From assembly GCA_015060005.1 (NCBI GenBank), contig SUZI01000007.1:1-64000 (forward strand): a DNA stretch of 64,000 nt. Direction: 5' to 3'. Made by a program: the position numbers and the translations under genes. The notes below the pieces were generated by a model. It did not search any database, was not told where the DNA came from, and saw only the letters and a list, made by a program, of their open reading frames with translations. This stretch comes from Rikenellaceae bacterium (lineage in GTDB: Bacteria; Bacteroidota; Bacteroidia; Bacteroidales; Rikenellaceae). Below, piece by piece: positions 47,924 through 56,192 of this stretch (positions are counted from its first letter, which is position 1; each line of letters starts with the position of its first letter).

Positions 47924-47948
47924 GATATTTCAACCTAATAGTTACACA

Positions 47949-47988
47949 AAATAACCTGTCTAACGAATTGTTAGACAGGCTATTTCTT
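47949..47988 (+). terminator. Terminator of rpoD
   Basis: ATAACCTGTCTAAC and GTTAGACAGGCTAT form a 14-bp stem with one mismatch, followed by TTCTTTG. Confidence 0.8.
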
Positions 47989-48054
47989 TGTTGCGGGTAG
48001 TAAATAAAAGATATTAAAGTCTATGACAAAAGACAAGTTTATCGGTTTGCGTTT

Positions 48055-48546
48055 TTACTCTACGATAAGTTCCATAATGTAGTCGTCCATCACAAAGCCG
48101 AAGCCTATGTCGTTGACCTCCTCGCGGATAACCGTAAAGCCCTTATGGAGATAGACCTCGTAGGCGTGAGTATTATTTCGATTGACAGTCAGATAGATAG
48201 AACACATATCATTGTCGCGGCAAATCTGTTTCAGCACCTCCAAGCCCGCAGAGAACAAGCCAGCACCACGATAAGGTTTCAAGACATAGAACTTACTCAA
48301 AAAGAGTGCAGGGCCCTGGGGTTGAACACCCATATAGGCACAAATCTCACCATCCTGCTCCATAACGAAATAACGATAGCCATTGATGAGTTGTCCCAAG
48401 ATAGCCTCGAAACTTTGATACTTAGCAATCATATACTCGACCTGCTCCTCGGAGCAGAATGAGGTGTTTGCCTCACGCCACACCTCCTTGGCGACCTTTG
48501 CAAGGCGGCTCACATCAGCCTCGCTCGAAATTTCACGTAACGTCAT
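48055..48546 (-). CDS. GNAT-family acetyltransferase
   Basis: 163-aa N-acetyltransferase of unknown substrate. I start it at ATG 48546 (MTLREISSEADV); the longer frame would need TTG 48555 and would overlap ung. The acetyl-CoA binding region appears as LSKFYVLKPYRGAGLFSAGL near residues 85-105, followed by LTVNRNNTHAYEVYLHKGF, typical of the fold. It lies two bases after the ung stop, so both share a transcript. Confidence 0.85.
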   Translation of the reverse strand: MTLREISSEADVSRLAKVAKEVWREANTSFCSEEQVEYMIAKYQSFEAILGQLINGYRYFVMEQDGEICAYMGVQPQGPALFLSKFYVLKPYRGAGLFSAGLEVLKQICRDNDMCSIYLTVNRNNTHAYEVYLHKGFTVIREEVNDIGFGFVMDDYIMELIVE

Positions 48547-48548
48547 AA

Positions 48549-49211
48549 CTACCAATCAATAGGCTCTCGCCCTATACTTTGTAAATACTCATTTGCCCGA
48601 GAGAAGTGTTTGCATCCGAAGAAGCCTCTATAAACCGATAGAGGAGAGGGATGCACACTCTTCAAAATCAAGTTCTTGCGTGGGTCGGCGACAGCTCCCT
48701 TCTTCTGAGCATAGCTACCCCACAGCATATAGACAATGCCCTCGCGTTGCTCGCTTATCTTACGCACCACAGCGTCGGTAAACTGCTCCCAGCCTCTGCC
48801 TGCGTGCGATGCTGCCTGATGAGCACGCACCGTAAGCACAGCGTTGAGCAGCAGCACACCTTGCTCCGCCCAGCGATCCAAACAACCACTCGCAGGGGTG
48901 GGCTTACCCAAGTCGGAGGCAATCTCCTTAAAGATATTTTGCAACGAAGGAGGGAACGCTACACCATCCTCCACCGAGAAGCACAAACCGTGTGCCTGGC
49001 CCTCACCGTGATAGGGGTCCTGACCGATGATAACAACCTTGAGTTTGTCGAGAGGGCAGCGGTCAAAAGCACGAAAGATATTCTTCGCAGCAGGGTAAAT
49101 AGTCGTTGAAGAGTATTCACTTTTGACAAAACGTACCAACTCCTCGAAGTAGGGTTTATCGAACTCATCCTGCAGCAGAGCCTTCCAGGGCTCGGCAATT
49201 CTGACATTCAT
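48549..49211 (-). CDS. ung: Uracil-DNA glycosylase
   Basis: Removes uracil from DNA. I start it at ATG 49211 (MNVRIAEPWK), giving 220 aa, the normal family size; longer frames run into the divergent phosphatase promoter. The catalytic Asp65 lies in GQDPYHGEGQAHGL and the second motif is HPSPLSVYRGFFG near residue 187. LLLNAVLTVR is also typical of family 1. Confidence 0.96.
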   Translation of the reverse strand: MNVRIAEPWKALLQDEFDKPYFEELVRFVKSEYSSTTIYPAAKNIFRAFDRCPLDKLKVVIIGQDPYHGEGQAHGLCFSVEDGVAFPPSLQNIFKEIASDLGKPTPASGCLDRWAEQGVLLLNAVLTVRAHQAASHAGRGWEQFTDAVVRKISEQREGIVYMLWGSYAQKKGAVADPRKNLILKSVHPSPLSVYRGFFGCKHFSRANEYLQSIGREPIDW

Positions 49212-49234
49212 AAAACAGCTATCGTTAAATATTT

Positions 49235-49266
49235 TTTGTAAAATTACAAAAAAACCGATAATTTTG
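49235..49266 (+). promoter_or_regulatory. Promoter of the alkaline phosphatase gene
   Basis: TTTG (49235-49238), a 20-base spacer and TAATTTTG (49259-49266), 21 bases before the start codon. Confidence 0.75.
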
Positions 49267-49287
49267 GGGCAACAAACTAAAAAAACT

Positions 49288-50394
49288 ATGAGAAAGATTT
49301 TATTATTGGTTTCGCTTTGTTGCGTAGCGTGCTGCACAACAGAGCGTGTGGCATCACAGGAAAACCAGCGTGAGGTAAAGAACATTATCTATATGATTGG
49401 CGACGGTATGGGCTTGGCTCACGTCTCGATGTTGCAGATTGAGGGCGGATACGCACCTACGGTATTTGACGAGGCAGACAACGTAGCACTCATCACAACA
49501 TACTCGGCTAATAACCGCGTAACAGACTCAGCAGCAGCAGGCACAGCCTTGGCGTGTGGCTACAAGACAAACAACAGTATGATAGGCGTTACGCCCGACA
49601 GCGTGGAGGTGCGTTCAATAATTGAGAAGGCACACGACAAGAACTTCGCAACAGGTATTGCTGTTACGTGCTACATTCAGCACGCAACACCTGCATCGTT
49701 CTATGCCCACCTGATGGACCGCGACGACAAGAAAAAGGCTAACGAGGATTTCGTAGCAAGCGGTATGGATGTAGCATTCGGCGGCGGTAGAGTATACTTT
49801 GAGCGATTCGACAAAGATTATGTGCAGACGCTGACAAATGCAGGATACAACGTACTTCTGGATGAGGCTCAGATGGCAACAGCCGAGGGCGACAAAGTCG
49901 TAGGTCTGTTCGCTGACCGCTCGATGAATAAGATTTTAGAGGGCAGAGGCGACTACTTGGCAAATGCAACAGCTAAAGCTTTAGAGTTGCTCGACAAGAA
50001 TGTAGAGAAGAACTCACGCGAGGGATTTGTATTGATGGTCGAGGGCTCGAAGATTGACTTCCGCACACACGACCACGAGACCGAGGCTATATTGGCTGAG
50101 ATGCGTGATTTCGAGAAGGCAATAAAGGTTGCCAAGGAGTATGCCGACAACAACCCCGGAACACTCGTCGTAGTATGTGCCGACCACGAGACAGCAGGTA
50201 CAACAATAGTGAGCAACGAGAGCGACTTTCGTCTCTCGGAGAGCGGTATAGAGTATAAGTACAGCACACTTGGACACTCGGGTGTAATGGTGCCTGTATA
50301 TCTCTATGGAACAGGTGCCGAGGCTATAAACGGTGTGATGGACAACACCGAACTGTCGTGGAAGTTGCAAGAGCTTATCGGTGTGAAAGAGTAG
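49288..50394 (+). CDS. Alkaline phosphatase (PhoA family)
   Basis: 368-aa secreted phosphomonoesterase. The N-terminal MRKILLLVSLCCVACC is a signal with possible lipid attachment at one of the late Cys residues. Metal and nucleophile motifs are intact: IGDGMG near residue 34, D80-S81-A-A with Ser81 as nucleophile, VEGSKIDFRTHDHE near 251, and CADHETAG near 297. Start ATG 49288 fits the promoter. It releases phosphate from organic esters in the periplasm. No pho regulators are nearby. Confidence 0.93.
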   Translation: MRKILLLVSLCCVACCTTERVASQENQREVKNIIYMIGDGMGLAHVSMLQIEGGYAPTVFDEADNVALITTYSANNRVTDSAAAGTALACGYKTNNSMIGVTPDSVEVRSIIEKAHDKNFATGIAVTCYIQHATPASFYAHLMDRDDKKKANEDFVASGMDVAFGGGRVYFERFDKDYVQTLTNAGYNVLLDEAQMATAEGDKVVGLFADRSMNKILEGRGDYLANATAKALELLDKNVEKNSREGFVLMVEGSKIDFRTHDHETEAILAEMRDFEKAIKVAKEYADNNPGTLVVVCADHETAGTTIVSNESDFRLSESGIEYKYSTLGHSGVMVPVYLYGTGAEAINGVMDNTELSWKLQELIGVKE

Positions 50395-50406
50395 GATGTA
50401 AAGTCT

Positions 50407-50453
50407 AAGATACAATAAAAGGCAGCCGTTTGGGCTGCCTTTTATTGTATCTT
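50407..50453. terminator. Long bidirectional terminator
   Basis: Two perfect 21-bp arms (50407-50427 and 50433-50453) separated by GTTTG, with AAAA/TTTT flanks inside the stem. It serves both the phosphatase gene and the convergent dipeptidase gene, whose stop codon it touches. Confidence 0.85.
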
Positions 50454-51819
50454 ACTTGCTCTCGGCGAAGTATTTATAGAAGAGTGGAATAGTATTCACA
50501 CCCTTATCGAACTGCTCCAAGCCATAGCTCTCGTTTGGAGAGTGGATAGCATCCTCTGCCAAGCCGAAGCCTATAAGCAGGGATTTGATACCCAAGATTC
50601 GCTCAAAACCGCTGATAATAGGGATAGAGCCACCAGAATAGAATGGCAGAGGTTTCTTACCAAAGGTGTCGACGATAGCCTTCTCGGCTGCCTTATATGC
50701 CGCCATATCGGTCGGAGCAACGTAAGGCTCGCCACCGTGCAAATCTTTAACAACAACCTTCACACTCTTAGGTGCGATAGCCTTGAAGTGTTTCTCGAAG
50801 AGTTTAGCAATCTTCTTATAGCTCTGGTTAGGCACCAAACGCATAGATATCTTTGCTGACGCCTTGGATGGGATGACAGTCTTGGTGCCCTCCTCGATAT
50901 AGCCGCCCCAGATACCATTCACATCAAGAGATGGGCGGACACCTGTACGCTCCATAGTGGTGTAGCCCTGCTCGCCCTCCACGTCGCCAATAGCGAGCGA
51001 CTTCTTATACTGACGCAAGCAGAATGGGGCTTTATTGAATGCCTTACGCTCCGAGTCGGTAAGCTCACGGACATCGTCATAGAAGCCAGGGATGGTTACA
51101 CGACCATTCTCATCCACGAGCGACGACACCAAACGAGTAAGCACATTAGCAGGGTTGGCAACAGCACCACCAAAAAGACCTGAGTGCAAATCCTTATTTG
51201 GGCCTGTAACCTCGACCTCCATATAGGTCAGACCACGCAGACCACAAGTGATAGATGGGGTAGAGAGCGATATCATAGAGGTATCAGACACAAGGATGAT
51301 ATCAGCCTTCAGAAGCTTCTTATTCTGCTCACAGAACTTATAGAGGCTTGGAGAGCCTATCTCCTCCTCACCCTCAAGCATAAACTTCACGTTGCAAGGC
51401 AAAGAATCGGTAGCACACATAGCCTCAAAAGCCTTGGCGTGCATAAAGAGCTGACCCTTGTCATCGTCGGCACCACGACCCCAGATTCTGCCATCCTTGA
51501 TGACAGGCTCAAAAGGCTCGGTACGCCACTCCGCACGTGGGTCTACGGGCATAACATCGTAGTGTCCATAGACCAAAACGGTCTTTGCCTTAGGGTTGAT
51601 AATCTTCTCGGCATAGACAACCGGATTGCCATCGGTGGGCATAACCTCCGCACGGTCGGCACCAGCCTTAACCAAAGCTGCCGCTAACCACTCGGCACAA
51701 CGTACCATATCGGGCTTATGCTCCGACTGTGCACTGATAGAAGGAATACGCAACAACTCGAACAGCTCCTCGATGAAGCGGTCTTTGTTTGCGGCGATAT
51801 AGTTATGAACTTTCTGCAT
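50452..51819 (-). CDS. M20-family dipeptidase
   Basis: 455-aa zinc metallopeptidase. Metal-site motifs are VYGHYDVMPVDP near residue 84, GRGADDDKGQLF near 115, and EGEEEIGS near 149 with the catalytic Glu. A dimerisation insert of about 180 residues follows (LRGLTYMEVEVTGPNKDLHS). It resembles CNDP-type dipeptidases or beta-Ala-Xaa dipeptidase, and is probably cytoplasmic as no signal is seen. Confidence 0.92.
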   Translation of the reverse strand: MQKVHNYIAANKDRFIEELFELLRIPSISAQSEHKPDMVRCAEWLAAALVKAGADRAEVMPTDGNPVVYAEKIINPKAKTVLVYGHYDVMPVDPRAEWRTEPFEPVIKDGRIWGRGADDDKGQLFMHAKAFEAMCATDSLPCNVKFMLEGEEEIGSPSLYKFCEQNKKLLKADIILVSDTSMISLSTPSITCGLRGLTYMEVEVTGPNKDLHSGLFGGAVANPANVLTRLVSSLVDENGRVTIPGFYDDVRELTDSERKAFNKAPFCLRQYKKSLAIGDVEGEQGYTTMERTGVRPSLDVNGIWGGYIEEGTKTVIPSKASAKISMRLVPNQSYKKIAKLFEKHFKAIAPKSVKVVVKDLHGGEPYVAPTDMAAYKAAEKAIVDTFGKKPLPFYSGGSIPIISGFERILGIKSLLIGFGLAEDAIHSPNESYGLEQFDKGVNTIPLFYKYFAESK

Positions 51820-51842
51820 ATAAATATAGTTTTAAGGTTTGT

Positions 51843-53228
51843 TTACAAGTGGGAAATAGCCTTTAACTCTGCGATAAATCTCTCGGCTAAAGCATCGGCT
51901 TCGGCTTGCGATTTCGCCTCGGTATAGATACGGATGATAGGCTCTGTATTGGACTTACGGAGATGTACCCACGACTCGGCAAAGTCGATTTTCACTCCAT
52001 CTATATCGTTCACATTTTCAGCAGAATAACGACTCTTTATCTCAAGCAGAAGTTTATCTACATCGATAGCAGGAGTAACCTCAATTTTATTCTTCGAAGC
52101 GAAGTAAGAAGGATAGGTTGCACGAAGTTCGCTTACGGTGCATCCCTTAGCTACCAGATGGCTCAAGAAGAGAGCTACACCTACCAACGCATCGCGGCCA
52201 TAATGCAACTCGGGATAGATGACTCCGCCATTGCCCTCACCACCGATAACAGCACCTGTCTGCTTCATCATAGTAACGACATTAACCTCGCCGACAGCCG
52301 AGGCAGAGTAGCGGCCACCGTGGCTCTCGGTAACATCACGCAGAGCACGTGAAGAGCTGAGGTTAGAGACCGTATTGCCGACCTTATGCGAGAGGATATA
52401 GTCAGCCACAGCGACTAAAGTATACTCCTCGCCAAACATCTCGCCTGTCTCGCAGACTAAAGCCAAACGGTCAACATCGGGGTCAACAACGACACCCAAA
52501 TCGGCACCCTCGCGACGTATCAAATCGGAGATTTCGGTGAGGTGCTGAGGGAGTGGCTCGGGGTTGTGTGCGAACTCGCCATTGGGCTCGCAATTGAGCT
52601 CCACAACATCGCATCCCAACTCACGCAAAAGCTGCGGAATGACCACACCACCGATAGAGTTTACCGCATCGACAACGACCTTGAAATGACGCAACCTAAC
52701 AGCCTCGACATCAACCATATCAAGTGAGAGAACCTGCTTGATATGAGTGGGGTTAAAATCTTCGCGAGAAAGAACCCGACCGATAGCGTCAATCTCGGGG
52801 TAAGAGTAGGCGGCATCGTCAGCTAAAGCGAGCACTCGTTTACCCTCTGCATCACTCAAAAATTCGCCTTCGGAATTGAGCAACTTAAGGGCGTTCCACT
52901 GCTTAGGGTTATGCGAAGCGGTAACGATAATACCACCATCGGCTTTGTATGTTATGACAGCCATCTCGGTACCAGGGGTGGTACACATACCGACATTGAT
53001 GACATCGGCACCACAGCCCAGCAGAGTACCCTCGATAATATCGCTGACCATATCACCCGACAGACGAGCATCTCGACCTAAAACTATGGTAAGCCTTTTG
53101 CTGTGTTTCTCTTTGAGAAAACGGACATAGGCGGTGGTAAATTTAACGATATCCAGAGGGGTGAGATTCTCACCTTGCTCGCCACCAATAGTGCCTCGAA
53201 TACCCGAAATGGACTTAATGAGTGTCAT
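51843..53228 (-). CDS. glmM: Phosphoglucosamine mutase
   Basis: Converts glucosamine 6-phosphate to glucosamine 1-phosphate for UDP-GlcNAc. I start it at ATG 53228 (MTLIKSISGIRG), the family N-terminus, giving 461 aa. The phosphoserine is S105 in TASHNPKQWN, the metal-binding loop is DPDVDRLAL near residue 236, and the C-terminal phosphate loop is RKSNTEPIIRIYTEA. Phosphomannomutase/phosphoglucomutase activity cannot be excluded. Confidence 0.88.
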   Translation of the reverse strand: MTLIKSISGIRGTIGGEQGENLTPLDIVKFTTAYVRFLKEKHSKRLTIVLGRDARLSGDMVSDIIEGTLLGCGADVINVGMCTTPGTEMAVITYKADGGIIVTASHNPKQWNALKLLNSEGEFLSDAEGKRVLALADDAAYSYPEIDAIGRVLSREDFNPTHIKQVLSLDMVDVEAVRLRHFKVVVDAVNSIGGVVIPQLLRELGCDVVELNCEPNGEFAHNPEPLPQHLTEISDLIRREGADLGVVVDPDVDRLALVCETGEMFGEEYTLVAVADYILSHKVGNTVSNLSSSRALRDVTESHGGRYSASAVGEVNVVTMMKQTGAVIGGEGNGGVIYPELHYGRDALVGVALFLSHLVAKGCTVSELRATYPSYFASKNKIEVTPAIDVDKLLLEIKSRYSAENVNDIDGVKIDFAESWVHLRKSNTEPIIRIYTEAKSQAEADALAERFIAELKAISHL

Positions 53229-53343
53229 ATAACCAATCTTTAAGTGATACAAATATTAAAAAAAGGGCGAATTTCTTTGTAATTCGATGTAAATATATTA
53301 CTTTTATGCCATATAAAAAAGTTTAATAACTAATTTTTCTACT

Positions 53344-54225
53344 ATGCAAAATCGAATCATACCCTCTTCGGAGTTGATTATCAACGAAGATGGCTCAATA
53401 TTTCACCTGCATCTATTACCCGAGCAGATAGCCGACATCGTGCTCCTGGTAGGCGACCCAGGCAGAGTTGCGATGGTTGCCGAGAACTTCGACTCGGTGG
53501 AGTGCAGAGTATCAAACAGAGAGTTCAACACAGTAACGGGAATATATAAAGGCAAGCGAATGAGCGTTCTGTCGACAGGTATCGGTATCGGTAACATCGA
53601 CATCTCGGTAACAGAGTTAGACGCACTCGCAAACATTGACTTCAAGACACGCCAGGTGAAGGAGCAGAAGCGTCAGCTGACACTCGTACGTCTGGGAACA
53701 TCGGGAGCTCTGCAGCCCGACATCAAGGTGGGCGATGTAGTATATGCCCGCACATCGGTAGGCTTTGACGGTCTGCTGAACTACTATGCTGGCCGTAACG
53801 AAGTGTGCGACCTGGCAATTGAGAAGGCTTTTATGGAGCATACGGGCTGGAGCGAGTTGCTGCCAAAGCCTTATTTCATTGACTCGACGCCAGAGCTATG
53901 GGAGCTGTTTAAGGACTCGACAATAGGTGGTATCACAATAGCGTCGCCAGGATTCTACGCCCCACAAGGTCGTTGGGTGCGTCTGCAACCAGCAGACCTC
54001 AAACTAAACGAGAAGATTGAGTCGTTTGAGTATGAGGGACGACGCATCACAAACTTCGAGATGGAGAGCTCGGCTCTTGCAGGACTTGGAACATTGATGG
54101 GACACCGTGTAACGACACTCTGCACCATCATAGCTCAGCGTGTAGCACTCGACGCCTGCACGGACTACAAGCCATTTGTAAAGCGTATGATACGTATGGC
54201 GTTGGATAAACTCGCAACATTGTAA
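53344..54225 (+). CDS. Nucleoside phosphorylase (uridine phosphorylase type)
   Basis: 293-aa PNP/UDP-family enzyme that cleaves nucleosides with phosphate. The phosphate-binding segment VGDPGRVAMVAENFD is near residues 36-50, STGIGIGNIDIS near 77, and the late FEMESSALAGLGTLMGH near 238 contains the ribose-binding Met-Glu-Ser. Uridine is the likely substrate in Bacteroidota members of this size, but purine substrates are not ruled out. Confidence 0.85.
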   Translation: MQNRIIPSSELIINEDGSIFHLHLLPEQIADIVLLVGDPGRVAMVAENFDSVECRVSNREFNTVTGIYKGKRMSVLSTGIGIGNIDISVTELDALANIDFKTRQVKEQKRQLTLVRLGTSGALQPDIKVGDVVYARTSVGFDGLLNYYAGRNEVCDLAIEKAFMEHTGWSELLPKPYFIDSTPELWELFKDSTIGGITIASPGFYAPQGRWVRLQPADLKLNEKIESFEYEGRRITNFEMESSALAGLGTLMGHRVTTLCTIIAQRVALDACTDYKPFVKRMIRMALDKLATL

Positions 54226-54264
54226 CGAGATAAACGAAAACAAAAATAATAAAGACATAGAAAG

Positions 54265-55389
54265 ATGAAATTTACAGTATCAAGTTCGGCTCTGTTGTCA
54301 TTGATGGCAACAACCGGTAAGGTTATCAGCAACAAGAGTTCACTCCCTATTCTGGAGTATTTCCTTATGGAGCTTAAGGATGGTAAGCTCACAGTAACAA
54401 CATCGGATTTGGAGACTACACTCATCGGCTCAATAGAGGTGGATAACATCGAGCAGGAGGGTGTGATTGCAGCACCTGCAAAGCTGATGCTGGACTCATT
54501 GAAGGAGTTCGCTGAAATGCCTCTTACTATCGAGGTAAACGATAATACCTGGGAGATAAAGATTACCTGGCAGAGTGGCCACCTCTCAATACCTGGAGCA
54601 AGCCCTGTAAGCTATCCATCGACACAGGCTCTCGGTGCAGAGTCGAAGAACATCACTCTCGATGTGGATTTGCTCGTTAACGGTATCAACAAGACTATCT
54701 TCGCAACAGCAGATGATGAGTTGCGTCCTGTAATGAATGGCGTATACTTCGATTTCTCGGAGAGTGCTCTCACATTCGTGGCTACAGATGCTCACAAGCT
54801 GGTTAAGTACGCATCGGAGAACGAGAATGGCTTTGCTTCGTCGTTCATCCTGCCAAAGAAGCCAGCTAACCTGCTCAAGAACCTGCTCCTGAAGGAGGAC
54901 GAGCCCGTAGCGGTAGCTTTCGACGCCAAGAACGTAACATTCGACTTGAAGAACTTTAAGTTGGTATGCCGTCTTATCGAGGGTAACTATCCAAACTACA
55001 ACGCAGTAATCCCTGCATCGAACCCTAACAAGGTGTTGATTGACCGCGTGGAGTTTGTGAACGGTATCAAGCGTGTAGCGGTTTGTTCAAACCCAACAAC
55101 AAACCTTATCCGTATGGATATTGCCAACAACAAGATTAACCTCACAGCTCAGGATATTGACTTCTCGGTATCGGCTAATGAGACAATATCTTGTAGCTAC
55201 GAGGGCTCACCTGTAACAATCGGTTTCAAGTCGACATTCCTCGTAGAGATTCTCTCTAACATCGAGACCCCAACCGTTGTGGTAGAGTTGGCAGACTCAA
55301 CACGTGCCGGCGTATTCAAGCCTGTATATGATGACAAGCAGGGTAGCGAGGCTCTGATGTTGCTGATGCCTATGATGATTAACGCATAA
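54265..55389 (+). CDS. dnaN: DNA polymerase III sliding clamp (beta)
   Basis: 374-aa processivity clamp. Three repeated clamp domains are visible, starting MKFTVSSSALLSLM, and the family features LPILEYFLMEL, DAHKLV and the C-terminal VYDDKQGSEALMLLMPM (PxP/PMM-type end) are present. A DEDDh exonuclease gene follows after 10 bases. Unlike many bacteria, dnaN is not next to dnaA here. Confidence 0.95.
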   Translation: MKFTVSSSALLSLMATTGKVISNKSSLPILEYFLMELKDGKLTVTTSDLETTLIGSIEVDNIEQEGVIAAPAKLMLDSLKEFAEMPLTIEVNDNTWEIKITWQSGHLSIPGASPVSYPSTQALGAESKNITLDVDLLVNGINKTIFATADDELRPVMNGVYFDFSESALTFVATDAHKLVKYASENENGFASSFILPKKPANLLKNLLLKEDEPVAVAFDAKNVTFDLKNFKLVCRLIEGNYPNYNAVIPASNPNKVLIDRVEFVNGIKRVAVCSNPTTNLIRMDIANNKINLTAQDIDFSVSANETISCSYEGSPVTIGFKSTFLVEILSNIETPTVVVELADSTRAGVFKPVYDDKQGSEALMLLMPMMINA

Positions 55390-55399
55390 CGAGCGAGAT

Positions 55400-56170
55400 A
55401 TGAAGTTAAATCTTAAACGCCCGCTTGTCTTCTTTGATTTAGAGACAACGGGCGTTGATACCGCAAAAGACCGCATCGTAGAGATTTCGATGGTCAAGGT
55501 AATGCCTAACGGCGACGAGATTATCCGCACACGTCGTATAAATCCCGAGATGCCTATACCAGCCGAGGCGACAGCTATCCACCACATAACCGACGAGGAT
55601 GTGAAGAATGAGCCTACATTCGCACAGATAGCAAAGTCGCTCAGCCAATTTATCGAGGGCTGCGACTTCGGTGGTTTCAACTCAAATCGCTTCGATTTGC
55701 CTATGCTCGTCGAGGAGTTTATGCGTGTGGGCATAGAGGTAGATTTCCGTAAGCGTAAGTTTGTTGATGTGCAGAACATATTCCACAAGATGGAGCAGCG
55801 TACACTCGTTGCAGCGTATAGGTTCTACTGCGACAAAGACCTCGAGCAGGCTCACTCGGCTCAAGCCGACACGATGGCGACATACGAGGTGCTGAAAGCA
55901 CAGCTGGACCGCTATCCAGAGTTACAGAACGACGTAGATTATTTGGCAGAGTTCTCGACACGTGGCGAGTCGGTAGATTTTGCCGGTCGCATAGGACTCA
56001 ACGACAAGGGTGAGGAGATATTCAACTTTGGCAAATATAAGGGTAAGACCGTAGTGGAGGTATTCACAAAATTAGACCCAAGCTATTACAGTTGGATGAT
56101 GAATGGCGACTTTCCACGCTATACCAAGAAGATTATAACCGAGATTTATATCCGCTGCAAGCAGTGTTAA
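55400..56170 (+). CDS. DEDDh 3'-5' exonuclease (epsilon/PolC type)
   Basis: 256-aa exonuclease. The DEDDh sites are seen: FFDLETTG near residue 11, a second Asp in FGGFNSNRFDLPML, and the H-S-A-Q-A-D motif near 155-160. A C-terminal extension of about 70 residues follows (GKYKGKTVVEVF, YYSWMMNGDFP), resembling the DUF3820-like or exonuclease-associated tail. Given its place beside dnaN, it may act as a proofreading subunit or a repair nuclease. Confidence 0.88.
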   Translation: MKLNLKRPLVFFDLETTGVDTAKDRIVEISMVKVMPNGDEIIRTRRINPEMPIPAEATAIHHITDEDVKNEPTFAQIAKSLSQFIEGCDFGGFNSNRFDLPMLVEEFMRVGIEVDFRKRKFVDVQNIFHKMEQRTLVAAYRFYCDKDLEQAHSAQADTMATYEVLKAQLDRYPELQNDVDYLAEFSTRGESVDFAGRIGLNDKGEEIFNFGKYKGKTVVEVFTKLDPSYYSWMMNGDFPRYTKKIITEIYIRCKQC

Positions 56171-56192
56171 ATCAAATAACAGATAGTCAGCA

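Noticed and set aside
48547..48555. TTG start for the GNAT gene
   Set aside because: ATG at 48546 gives the family-like N-terminus and avoids overlap with ung.
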